Of a stretch of 6,898 nucleotides of DNA, positions 1-5,713 are shown in pieces. This DNA is from UBA8752 sp042095055 (GTDB lineage Bacteria; Bacteroidota; Bacteroidia; Flavobacteriales_D; Sanyastnellaceae), in NCBI GenBank assembly GCA_042095055.1, contig JBELBZ010000063.1, forward strand, positions 1 through 6,898, in the 5' to 3' direction. Each line of letters starts with the position of its first letter. The first letter of the stretch is position 1. The notes beneath the pieces are model-generated. The model did not search any database and was not told the origin of the DNA. It saw only the letters and a list, made by a program, of their open reading frames with translations. The position numbers were made by a program, and so were the translations under genes.

Positions 1-169
1 GGGTTGGTGCGTAGAGGATACACATTCCACGCCCTATGTTGCTCTCTACGATTTTCGATGCGTACCTCTTCTTTGGCTTGATTTCCGCTGCCCATTGGGG
101 AGCAGTGGCCTTGTGCCGGTCATTGGGATTCAGGCCTACGGGAATTCCACATTGAATGCCCAATGAGCA
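1..169. other. Left-edge region, no assignable gene
   Basis: I recognise no gene or RNA here. One plus-strand frame is open from base 2 to a TGA at 164-166, about 54 codons entering from the left edge. It could be the tail of a gene converging on the coiled-coil gene. Its peptide has no motif I recognise, is unusually rich in Cys and Leu, and shows no clear third-position bias. The same codon register on the minus strand is also open, so openness alone proves little. A small inverted repeat (CATTG at 150-154, CAATG at 161-165) lies at the end of this stretch. Extra sequence to the left would decide it. Confidence 0.3.
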
Positions 170-197
170 GCGCCCACCCCTGAAATGGAGTGGGCGC
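170..197 (-). terminator. Hairpin after the coiled-coil protein gene
   Basis: Read on the minus strand, GCGCCCACTCC and GGGGTGGGCGC can form an 11-bp stem with one G-U wobble around a 6-base loop. The hairpin begins 38 bases beyond the stop codon of the gene ending at 236. On the plus strand the wobble becomes a C-A mismatch, so the minus-strand RNA folds better, which fits termination of the minus-strand gene. No T-run follows on either strand, so it is not a canonical intrinsic terminator. It could equally act as a 3'-end stabiliser. Confidence 0.45.
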
Positions 198-235
198 AGT
201 CAGTGGTGCCTCGGGGGTGACCTCCTTTTAGGGCA

Positions 236-949
236 TTAGAGCGCAGTTGCTCCTGTGAGGGCCCCCAGCATTTCCGAAAAATGCACATTCTCATATCGGG
301 CATCATAGACCAACTTCCCGTTGTGATCTCTGATGACGAGGTGGACAAATCGCCCATATTCATTCAAGGTTTCTCGGTGCAACGAAGCCCGTAAAACCCC
401 TGGCCTGTGCACGAAGTCAGGGGCCAGTTTTCGATGGGTTCTGTGCTTGCGCTTGATCTTGAGCGGGTTGACAAACTCCAAGCTGTTTTGGCTGGTGAGG
501 ATCTCGGCGGTTTGGGCAACGGATTCCTTGGGGTGCACCCCTGTTACCGCAACGAGTACCACCGCCCTGAAGTCGTGGAGGCGGCCTGTGAGATCGTCCA
601 ATTTGACCTCAGCCCTGCGGTGCTCCCATTCGCGTTGTTTGGCCTCACTCAAAATGGCCTGCTTGTTGGCCCTTACCCGCTGCTGTTCCTCTCGGATGAG
701 CGCACGTTGCGCTTGAAGGGTTCGGGTGGCCGCTTGCGCGCGGCGCGCACGGGCTTCGAGCAGGCGCGCCTCGGCGTCCATTTTGCGCCGTGCCTCTCTG
801 GAGGTTTCACAAACATGTTGCTCGCACTCGCCGAGGCATGCCGACACAGGGTCGGGGGCGTTGGGCCTGTCCAAGGTGGGTTGGGCGTCGACGGGGCTGG
901 TCATAAATACAGCCGCGAGAAGGGCAAGGGGAAATTGGAGTCGCATCAT
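236..949 (-). CDS. Secreted coiled-coil protein of unknown function
   Basis: I do not recognise the family. The start is placed at the ATG at 949 (a second ATG follows at 946) because the protein then opens with a clean signal peptide: MMR, a hydrophobic stretch at about residues 6-17, and a plausible signal peptidase I site after VDA at residue 22. An in-frame TTG further upstream would only add nine residues ahead of this signal. The 237-residue product therefore probably goes to the periplasm or beyond. After the signal comes a short Pro-rich linker, a cysteine cluster (C38, C42, C47), and a long Arg/Glu/Gln/Ala-rich helix, about residues 50-125, with coiled-coil character. The C-terminal part (about 128-237) is mixed, with a basic patch near 164-174 and a probable strand pair around 201-217. 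The three cysteines could form disulfides or bind metal. It is transcribed divergently from selU, and nothing nearby explains its role. Confidence 0.8.
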   Translation of the reverse strand: MMRLQFPLALLAAVFMTSPVDAQPTLDRPNAPDPVSACLGECEQHVCETSREARRKMDAEARLLEARARRAQAATRTLQAQRALIREEQQRVRANKQAILSEAKQREWEHRRAEVKLDDLTGRLHDFRAVVLVAVTGVHPKESVAQTAEILTSQNSLEFVNPLKIKRKHRTHRKLAPDFVHRPGVLRASLHRETLNEYGRFVHLVIRDHNGKLVYDARYENVHFSEMLGALTGATAL

Positions 950-1026
950 GGTGCTGTTGATTTTGTGAACGTACAAGTAGAAACAAGCATCGTGCCAAAC
1001 ACAAGGGGAGTCTACCTTCGCTGCAT
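950..1026. promoter_or_regulatory. Divergent intergenic region, coiled-coil gene / selU
   Basis: These 77 bases must hold promoters for both divergent genes. For the minus-strand gene a weak match to the Bacteroidota -7 box is TACTTGTA (979 down to 972), with a TTG at 1004-1002 about 22 bases upstream. For selU, TACCTTCG at 1013-1020 matches TAnnTTTG in all but one defined base, but no good TTG lies at the right distance and it sits very close to the start codon. Neither start has a Shine-Dalgarno sequence. The assignments are tentative. Confidence 0.25.
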
Positions 1027-2085
1027 ATGGCCGTGCCCAGTCGATCTGTAGGTGTCCAAGAATTTTTGTTGGGGTCCCGTGAAAAAGGGGTGCTCATGAT
1101 GGATGCGCGCTCTCCAAGTGAGTTTGCCGAAGCACACATTCCAGGTGCCCTTTCCTTTCCGTTGTTCGACGATGCCGAGCGTGCGGAAGTAGGCACCTTG
1201 TACAAGCAGGAAGGCCGGGAAATGGCGGTAGAGCGCGGTTTGGAGTTCATCGGCCCCCGTATGGCTGATATGGTGCGTTCTGCCAAGGCTTTGTTTGCGG
1301 ATCAGCCAGACCGACGTCCCATCCACATGTATTGTTGGCGGGGTGGCATGCGCAGCGGGTCTTTGAGCTGGTTGCTCAGAACAGCGGGATTGCCGGTGGT
1401 GCTGCTGGAAGGGGGGTACAAAGCGTACAAACAGACCTTGCCCGAATTGATGGGGAAAGAGTGGCCTTTGGTGCGGATTGGTGGATATACCGGTTCAGCC
1501 AAAACGGCGGTGCTGCACGCCTTGGCTGAGGCTGGCGAGCAGACGGTGGACCTCGAAGGGTTGGCGCGGCACTTTGGCTCCGCCTTTGGCAATTTGAACC
1601 GCCACGATCAGCCCACATCGGAGCACTTCCGCAACCTGCTCGCGGAATGCCTCGTGGGCTTAGATCCCACAAGGCGCATTTGGGTCGAAAATGAAAGCCG
1701 CAAAATTGGAAAGGTGCATGTGCCCGAGCCCTTTTACAAGCGGATGATCGCGTGTCCCGCGCTGGAGATGCTGAGGAGTACCCAGGACCGGGTCGACCAT
1801 TTGGTAGGGATGTACGGCGCTTATGACAAGGCGCTTCTTCACCAGGCCTTTGAAGCCATTCGGTCCGAGCTGGGTGGTGCAGAAACGACCGAGGCGTTGG
1901 CGGCACTCCAGCAGGATGATTTGGCGACGGCAGCCCGGATCGCCTTGGATTACTACGACCGGACCTACGAGCACGGGTTGCAAAAAAGAGCAGGGGACAA
2001 CCGGCACCCTGTGGAAGCCCAAGGCTTGCCGTTTTCAGAATGTGCCCAGCGGCTCATGGACGCTGCGGACCGCATGGGTCTCTGA
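1027..2085 (+). CDS. selU: tRNA 2-selenouridine synthase (SelU/MnmH)
   Basis: Uses selenophosphate to replace the sulfur of 2-thiouridine at wobble position 34 of tRNAs such as Lys, Glu and Gln, in the known family via a geranylated intermediate. The 352-residue length is close to the E. coli enzyme. An N-terminal rhodanese domain (about 10-137) opens with the DARSPSEF motif and carries the predicted catalytic cysteine, C103, in MYCWRGGMRSGSLSW. The C-terminal P-loop domain (about 148-340) contains GGYTGSAKT (152-160), HFGSAFG (182-188), and WVENESRKIGKV (219-230), all family hallmarks. The P-loop is odd: the glycine just before the lysine is alanine (A158). The ATG at 1027 is supported because the rhodanese fold starts soon after it. 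The stop lies 15 bases before selD, so the two are almost certainly one operon. The cytoplasmic product depends on SelD for its selenium donor. Confidence 0.96.
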   Translation: MAVPSRSVGVQEFLLGSREKGVLMMDARSPSEFAEAHIPGALSFPLFDDAERAEVGTLYKQEGREMAVERGLEFIGPRMADMVRSAKALFADQPDRRPIHMYCWRGGMRSGSLSWLLRTAGLPVVLLEGGYKAYKQTLPELMGKEWPLVRIGGYTGSAKTAVLHALAEAGEQTVDLEGLARHFGSAFGNLNRHDQPTSEHFRNLLAECLVGLDPTRRIWVENESRKIGKVHVPEPFYKRMIACPALEMLRSTQDRVDHLVGMYGAYDKALLHQAFEAIRSELGGAETTEALAALQQDDLATAARIALDYYDRTYEHGLQKRAGDNRHPVEAQGLPFSECAQRLMDAADRMGL

Positions 2086-2100
2086 CCCACCTTTGCGGAC

Positions 2101-3150
2101 ATGGAGCAGCAAGAAGTGAAGTTGACACAGTACAGCCACGGAGCGGGCTGTGGTTGCAAAATTGCACCGGGTGTGCTGGATCAAATCTTAGGACAATTGG
2201 GCGTCCAGGCGGACGATCCGAAGTTGATTGTCGGTCACGGCGCCCGCGACGATGCTGCGGTGTACGATTTGGGCGATGGGACGGCCGCTGTGTCCACCAC
2301 CGACTTCTTCATGCCCATTGTGGATGATCCCCACACTTTTGGCCGCATCGCAGCCGCCAATGCCATCAGCGACATCTACGCCATGGGCGGCACTCCCCTC
2401 ATGGCCATTGCCATACTGGGGTGGCCGGTGGACAAGCTTTCTCCCGAAGTGGCAGGCCAAGTGCTGGAAGGAGGGCGTTCGATTTGCGCCGAGGCAGGCA
2501 TTCCGCTGGCGGGCGGGCACAGCATTGACAGTCCTGAGCCCATTTTTGGCTTGGCCGTAACTGGCCGCGTAGAGATCGCCAAACTCAAGAAAAACGGAGG
2601 CGCGGTGGCAGGCGACCGCCTCTACCTCACCAAGCCATTGGGGGTGGGCATGGTCACCACCGCTCAAAAGAAAGGGCTTGTAGCGGGGCCACACCTCGAT
2701 GCAGCGACACACAACATGACCCAACTCAACAAGGTCGGTGCGGCTTTGGGTCAAATTGAGGGGGTTCATGCCATGACGGATGTCACAGGCTTTGGATTGG
2801 CGGGCCATGCGCTGGAAATGGCACGCGCCACTGGGGTCGAGCTCATCGTCGATGGAGCAGACCTCCCGACTTTGGACCGCTCCGCATTGGAGGGGTATCA
2901 TGCGGCAGGCTGCATTCCCGGGGGCACGCGGCGCAACTATGCCAGCTACGGCCAAGACTTGATTTTGGAGGGTGCTTCTGCTTTTGTCCGGGACCTTGTG
3001 TGCGATCCCCAGACCAGCGGTGGGTTGCTCCTTTCAGCATCCCCGGAAGCTGTGGAACGCCTCGAAGCTGTTCTCACCGAGCACGGCTTGCATGCACAAT
3101 CGATTGGATTGGTGGTGCCGGGACAAGGGCACCTGAGGGTTCGAGGTTGA
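2101..3150 (+). CDS. selD: Selenophosphate synthetase (selenide, water dikinase)
   Basis: Makes selenophosphate from selenide and ATP, the activated selenium donor for SelU and, in organisms that have them, for selenocysteine synthesis. The 349 residues match the usual bacterial length. The N-terminal glycine-rich loop HGAGCGCK (13-20) holds the catalytic Cys17 and Lys20; both cysteines of the loop have ordinary TGT/TGC codons, so this is a non-selenoprotein form. Further conserved blocks include RDDAAVYDL (49-57), STTDFFMPIVDD (65-76), NAISDIYAMGG, AILGWP, AGGHSIDSPEPIFGLAVTG, MTDVTGFGL and CDPQTSGGLLLS, all typical of the AIRS/PurM-like fold. It closely resembles the E. coli protein as I recall it. 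It follows selU after a 15-base gap without its own promoter and ends at a hairpin. No selA, selB or tRNA-Sec is visible in the window, so tRNA selenation is its evident job here. Confidence 0.98.
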   Translation: MEQQEVKLTQYSHGAGCGCKIAPGVLDQILGQLGVQADDPKLIVGHGARDDAAVYDLGDGTAAVSTTDFFMPIVDDPHTFGRIAAANAISDIYAMGGTPLMAIAILGWPVDKLSPEVAGQVLEGGRSICAEAGIPLAGGHSIDSPEPIFGLAVTGRVEIAKLKKNGGAVAGDRLYLTKPLGVGMVTTAQKKGLVAGPHLDAATHNMTQLNKVGAALGQIEGVHAMTDVTGFGLAGHALEMARATGVELIVDGADLPTLDRSALEGYHAAGCIPGGTRRNYASYGQDLILEGASAFVRDLVCDPQTSGGLLLSASPEAVERLEAVLTEHGLHAQSIGLVVPGQGHLRVRG

Positions 3151-3181
3151 TGCGCAGGGCTTCCTTTGAGAGGAAGGCGCA
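3151..3181. terminator. Hairpin between convergent selD and blh
   Basis: Immediately after the selD stop there is an inverted repeat: CTTCCT (3160-3165) and AGGAAG (3171-3176) around a TTGAG loop. Outer arms TGCGC (3151-3155) and GCGCA (3177-3181) extend the stem past a 4-base AGGG bulge. It occupies most of the 40-base gap between two convergent stop codons, so it could serve both transcripts. There is no T-run on either side, which lowers confidence that it is an intrinsic terminator. Confidence 0.45.
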
Positions 3182-3190
3182 GTGAAAGGT

Positions 3191-4090
3191 TCAGCGGGTT
3201 CGGGCGGTCACCCAACCTTCGAGAACGGCAATGTGGGGCAGGGTGCCAGCAAGCAGGAAGCTCAGTGCTGCGCGTTCCCGGAGCACGCCATCAGATGCGA
3301 GCCACAGGATGACCCCTGCCATGGCGGCAAAGGCCAGGCTCAGGGGAAGGCTTTTCAAGTAGAATTGGGAGAATGCCCTTGCCACGCTTTGCCGGTGCTG
3401 GAATTCTTCGAAGAAGGCCTCCCGGGAATGTCCCAACGCGAAGTACAAGGCAAAGGCGAGGAGGAGGTCCTGCACCAGCCAGGCGAGCAGGACACTGGTC
3501 ACAACCAGCAGGCCATTGCGCCATGTGCGGTGAAGTACCGCGCCCAGAAAGAGGGCAGCTCCACTGGCCAGTTTGAGTGGCAGCAGGGCATCTCCGAATC
3601 CGGCGTCGAGGTGCCAGCCGAATTCTTCAAGCACGAGGAGGGCATCGGGTCGTGCAATAAGCGGCGCGAGCAACGACATGCCCAGCGCGATTCCCGACAG
3701 AGGGTCTGGCAGAGGCCGCCTCCCCTGCATGGCGTCTACGCGAAGGTGTGACATGCCGAAATGATAGGCGCTGACCAGAAGAAACACACCGAGCATCAGT
3801 CCAGGTACTGTCTCGAAGGCGATCCAGGCCACACCAATGCCTGCGATGTAGGGAAGGGCAAAAGATTGACGCAACGGACCTTCGGGGTCTCCATGCATGT
3901 GGGAATGGAGAATGTGATCGAGGGCGCCATGCTGTACGCCTATGATGGCGATGAGGGCCAATGCGAGGGGCAATTGGAGGCCAGGTGCCCAAAGCCAAAG
4001 GGCCTCGCTGATCAGGACGCCGGCTGCCAAAAGACCGAGGGTCCACCTCCGCACCTTGACTGCATTCTTGAATGTGCCTGCCCCAATCAT
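3191..4090 (-). CDS. blh: Brp/Blh-family beta-carotene 15,15'-dioxygenase
   Basis: Predicted to cleave beta-carotene centrally into two molecules of retinal, the chromophore of the rhodopsin encoded just upstream. The 299-residue protein is an integral inner-membrane protein with about 8 hydrophobic segments. Family signatures are GVQHGALDH (51-59; H54, H59), SAYHFGMSH (107-115; H110, H115), ALGHSREAF (218-226; H221) and TLPHI (283-287; H286). These histidines are the expected non-haem iron ligands. In relatives I recall, the third block reads HSxxH; here the second histidine is replaced by A225, so the metal site may differ. The ATG at 4090 lies only five bases after the T-tract of a terminator, so translation may instead begin at GTG codon 13 (4054), still ahead of the first membrane segment near residue 17. 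It forms a functional pair with the rhodopsin gene but is probably expressed at a lower level. No carotenoid-synthesis gene is nearby. Confidence 0.92.
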   Translation of the reverse strand: MIGAGTFKNAVKVRRWTLGLLAAGVLISEALWLWAPGLQLPLALALIAIIGVQHGALDHILHSHMHGDPEGPLRQSFALPYIAGIGVAWIAFETVPGLMLGVFLLVSAYHFGMSHLRVDAMQGRRPLPDPLSGIALGMSLLAPLIARPDALLVLEEFGWHLDAGFGDALLPLKLASGAALFLGAVLHRTWRNGLLVVTSVLLAWLVQDLLLAFALYFALGHSREAFFEEFQHRQSVARAFSQFYLKSLPLSLAFAAMAGVILWLASDGVLRERAALSFLLAGTLPHIAVLEGWVTARTR

Positions 4091-4095
4091 GGGGC

Positions 4096-4129
4096 AAAGA
4101 AAAGGCCCACCCCCGAGAAGGGGTGGGCC
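4096..4129 (-). terminator. Intrinsic terminator between rhodopsin and blh
   Basis: On the minus strand a perfect 10-bp GC-rich stem, GGCCCACCCC and GGGGTGGGCC, closes on a 6-base loop (TTCTCG) and is followed directly by TTTTCTTT. It starts 28 bases after the rhodopsin stop codon. This is a textbook Rho-independent terminator and should end most rhodopsin transcripts. The plus-strand reading also has a short T-run after the stem (4132-4135). The blh start codon follows five bases past the T-tract, leaving no room for a blh promoter downstream of it. Confidence 0.9.
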
Positions 4130-4157
4130 AGTTTTCCTTGCTTTCGTTTCGGAGAGA

Positions 4158-4904
4158 TCAGCTCTTAGCGCTGTCCTTAATCGCCAAAGCGTAAATCACG
4201 AGACCGAAACCGATCTTGTTGATGGCGTCACCAATGTTGTAGATGACGTCCATGTCGAGGTTGAAAAGCCCCTGGTACCATTGTCCGCCACCGAAGTCTC
4301 CGGTTCCGGCCATGTAACCAATGGGGTAAATCGCCCAACCGGCCAGCACGAACCAACCGAGCCACTTGTTGGCTTCAGCTACGGCTCCACCAGCATTGGC
4401 AGCCAACTGCTTCACTTCACCGAACCAAACGAGGTATACAATGTAGAAGTAAGCAATACCTGAGAAAAGACCCCAGAGCCAAGCGTTGCTTTGGTCCAAA
4501 GCCTCACCCCAATAACCTGTGACCAACATGATCACCGATGCGAAGATCAACTTCCACATCAATCCCATGGTGCCACCAGCTTTCTTGGTGATCAGGTAGA
4601 ATTCCACGCACATCAGCGGAACCGTCAGCGTCCAGTCCACATAGCGGAAAGCGATGGGGCTGTCTCCTGTGGCCAGATAGTAATCGCGCATATAGTAGTA
4701 GTGCACGAAAGCGATAAATGTGATGATGCCACTGATGAGCAGTGACGTCCTCCATTTTTTGTCTACGCTGCCCATTTCGAGGAAGAAAAAGACAGACGCG
4801 GCCATCATGGCCATGCAACCGACGAAGAAGGTGAAACTTGTCAGGCTGTCAAAGTGCTCACTCATGTAGAGCGAAGCATCTGCGAGAATTAAAGAAAGGT
4901 TCAT
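4158..4904 (-). CDS. Proteorhodopsin, light-driven outward proton pump
   Basis: Seven-helix retinal protein of the inner membrane, predicted to export protons on illumination. I start it at the ATG at 4904, giving 248 residues as usual for the family; an upstream in-frame GTG at 4940 would add 12 polar residues. Helix C reads RYVDWTLTVPLMCVEFYL (87-104): D90, T94 and E101 correspond to D97, T101 and E108 of the reference green proteorhodopsin, the DTE proton-pump motif (not the NDQ sodium-pump motif). M98 occupies the tuning position (reference 105), as in green-absorbing flavobacterial forms. H68 matches the Asp-partner histidine (reference 75), E134 lies in GYWGEA, and K230 in DAINKIGFG is the retinal Schiff-base lysine. 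G145 may mark a carotenoid fenestration. In the last 90 codons almost all Asn, Lys, Tyr, Asp and Phe codons end in C or G (AAC, AAG, TAC, GAC, TTC), suggesting high expression. It is followed by its own terminator and then blh. Confidence 0.97.
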   Translation of the reverse strand: MNLSLILADASLYMSEHFDSLTSFTFFVGCMAMMAASVFFFLEMGSVDKKWRTSLLISGIITFIAFVHYYYMRDYYLATGDSPIAFRYVDWTLTVPLMCVEFYLITKKAGGTMGLMWKLIFASVIMLVTGYWGEALDQSNAWLWGLFSGIAYFYIVYLVWFGEVKQLAANAGGAVAEANKWLGWFVLAGWAIYPIGYMAGTGDFGGGQWYQGLFNLDMDVIYNIGDAINKIGFGLVIYALAIKDSAKS

Positions 4905-5024
4905 TTGTTGTGTATGGTTTTGAACGTGTTCAACGTACACACCAAAACCGTGAGGATGTGCAGTTGTTCAAGAAAATTGCAAAAAAAGTGAACGTGATAA
5001 CCAGAAATCAGTGGGATGAGTCTG
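4905..5024 (-). promoter_or_regulatory. Rhodopsin upstream region, candidate promoter
   Basis: The 120 bases between maf and the rhodopsin start are more AT-rich than the surroundings and include seven A in a row at 4981-4987. On the minus strand, TTG (4971-4969) followed after 18 bases by CGGTTTTG (4950-4943) fits the Bacteroidota TTG / TAnnTTTG layout, but lacks the TA. It would give a leader of roughly 30 bases. The start is preceded by an A-rich CACAACAA and no Shine-Dalgarno sequence, as is usual in this phylum. The exact promoter is a guess; that a promoter lies here is likely. Confidence 0.35.
4920..4933. promoter_or_regulatory. Inverted repeat in rhodopsin leader, possible operator
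   Basis: TTGAAC-GT-GTTCAA has perfect 6-base arms around a 2-base centre, the size and symmetry of a dimeric-regulator site. It lies 16 bases upstream of the rhodopsin ATG, just downstream of the candidate promoter. The 8-mer TGAACGTG within it recurs in the same orientation at 4989-4996, 68 bases away. No regulator is encoded in the window and no known motif is claimed. Confidence 0.35.
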
Positions 5025-5651
5025 CTACTCAAGGCTTTGCAAGGTGGAAAAAATTTTGTGCATAGGTAGTCCCATAACGGTGTAAAAGCTCCCTTTTAAG
5101 GCATGGATGCCACAAGCACCGATTAGATCTTGTGCGCCATAAGCCCCAGCTTTGTCGAAGGGTTGGTGGAATTTGACGTAATGGCGGATGAAATCGTCAC
5201 TCAGTTGTAGGAAAGACACGGCAACGGTGTCGTGGTCTGTTTGAAGCACGTCTGTATGCCGTCCGTCTACAATGGTGAACGCTGTGGTCACCTCGTGGGT
5301 TCTTCCCGAAAGCTTTCGGATCATTTCGATGGCTGCTTGGGGTGACGCTGGTTTTTCCAAGGTTTCACCATCCAGCTGAACGACAGTGTCACTGGTGATG
5401 AGGATCTCCTCTGGAGCAAGGTCAGGAACAGCAGCTTTGGCTTTGAGTTCGCTCAAAAAACGGGGAATGTCTGGTCCTCTCGTTTCCTTTGGGTAGATCT
5501 CTTCGGCACCAATGGGGCGAACTTCAAAAGGAATACCCAACATGCCAATCAGCTGTTTGCGGCGGGGAGAAGCGCTGGCTAAGACCAGCTTGCGCTGTCG
5601 AAGTCCGGGCAAAAGCGAGAGTGCAGAAGGGGAGTCTGGGGTAAATAGCAT
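5025..5651 (-). CDS. maf: Maf-type nucleoside triphosphate pyrophosphatase
   Basis: Cytoplasmic house-cleaning enzyme that hydrolyses nucleoside triphosphates, including modified pyrimidine nucleotides, to monophosphate and pyrophosphate. The 208-residue product starts with a short leader and then the defining LASASPRR motif (24-31). Next come GAEEIYP (48-54), ITSDTVV (85-91) with the predicted catalytic Asp88, LEKPASPQAA (98-107), LSGRTHEVTT (114-123), and DKAGAYGAQ (166-174). The DKAGAYG block is of the YhdE type (dTTP/UTP pyrophosphatase) and not the YceF 7-methyl-GTP type. The usual Gly before KP is Glu99. The ATG at 5651 is the only good start before the conserved motif. It is read in the same direction as rhodopsin but 120 bases upstream of it and is probably a separate unit. 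It is divergent from guaA, 103 bases away. Confidence 0.96.
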   Translation of the reverse strand: MLFTPDSPSALSLLPGLRQRKLVLASASPRRKQLIGMLGIPFEVRPIGAEEIYPKETRGPDIPRFLSELKAKAAVPDLAPEEILITSDTVVQLDGETLEKPASPQAAIEMIRKLSGRTHEVTTAFTIVDGRHTDVLQTDHDTVAVSFLQLSDDFIRHYVKFHQPFDKAGAYGAQDLIGACGIHALKGSFYTVMGLPMHKIFSTLQSLE

Positions 5652-5682
5652 GAGCAGCGTTTAACAACGGTGTAAAACAACA

Positions 5683-5713
5683 GCCTTCCTCAGTGTGCGT
5701 TCTTGTGGAAGGC
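5683..5713. repeat. Inverted repeat in the maf-guaA divergent region
   Basis: GCCTTCC (5683-5689) and GGAAGGC (5707-5713) are perfect 7-base arms around a 17-base spacer. The spacer contains the TTG proposed as the guaA -33 element, so a protein bound here, or an RNA hairpin in transcripts leaving on the minus strand, could affect either gene. The long spacer makes chance occurrence plausible. Confidence 0.3.

Noticed and set aside
407..1051. Plus-strand 214-codon open frame
   Set aside because: It is antisense to the secreted coiled-coil gene, whose product has a signal peptide and coherent helix. The plus-strand product has no recognisable motif and runs across the divergent intergenic region.
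2149..2160. Possible selenocysteine in the SelD active-site loop
   Set aside because: The two relevant codons are TGT and TGC, with no in-frame TGA, so this is the cysteine form.
2188..2955. Minus-strand 255-codon open frame
   Set aside because: It is antisense to selD, whose full set of family motifs makes it certain. The long open antisense frame is a by-product of GC-rich codon use.
3182..3751. Plus-strand 189-codon open frame
   Set aside because: It is antisense to blh; the product is low-complexity in charge with no domain, while the opposite strand has clear membrane segments and Blh motifs.
4590..4645. Sodium- or chloride-pumping rhodopsin
   Set aside because: The helix C residues are D, T and E, the proton-pump set, not the NDQ or NTQ sets of sodium and chloride pumps.
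4905..4940. GTG at 4940 as the rhodopsin start
   Set aside because: It would add 12 polar residues absent from the family and would run through the leader palindrome. The ATG at 4904 gives the usual length.
5017..5031. TGAGT/ACTCA hairpin at the maf stop codon as a terminator
   Set aside because: It has only five base pairs, is not GC-rich, and is not followed by a T-run on the minus strand.
5076..5677. 12-base repeat AACGGTGTAAAA at 5076-5087 and 5666-5677
   Set aside because: One copy lies inside maf, and a few matches of this length are expected by chance in a window of this size.
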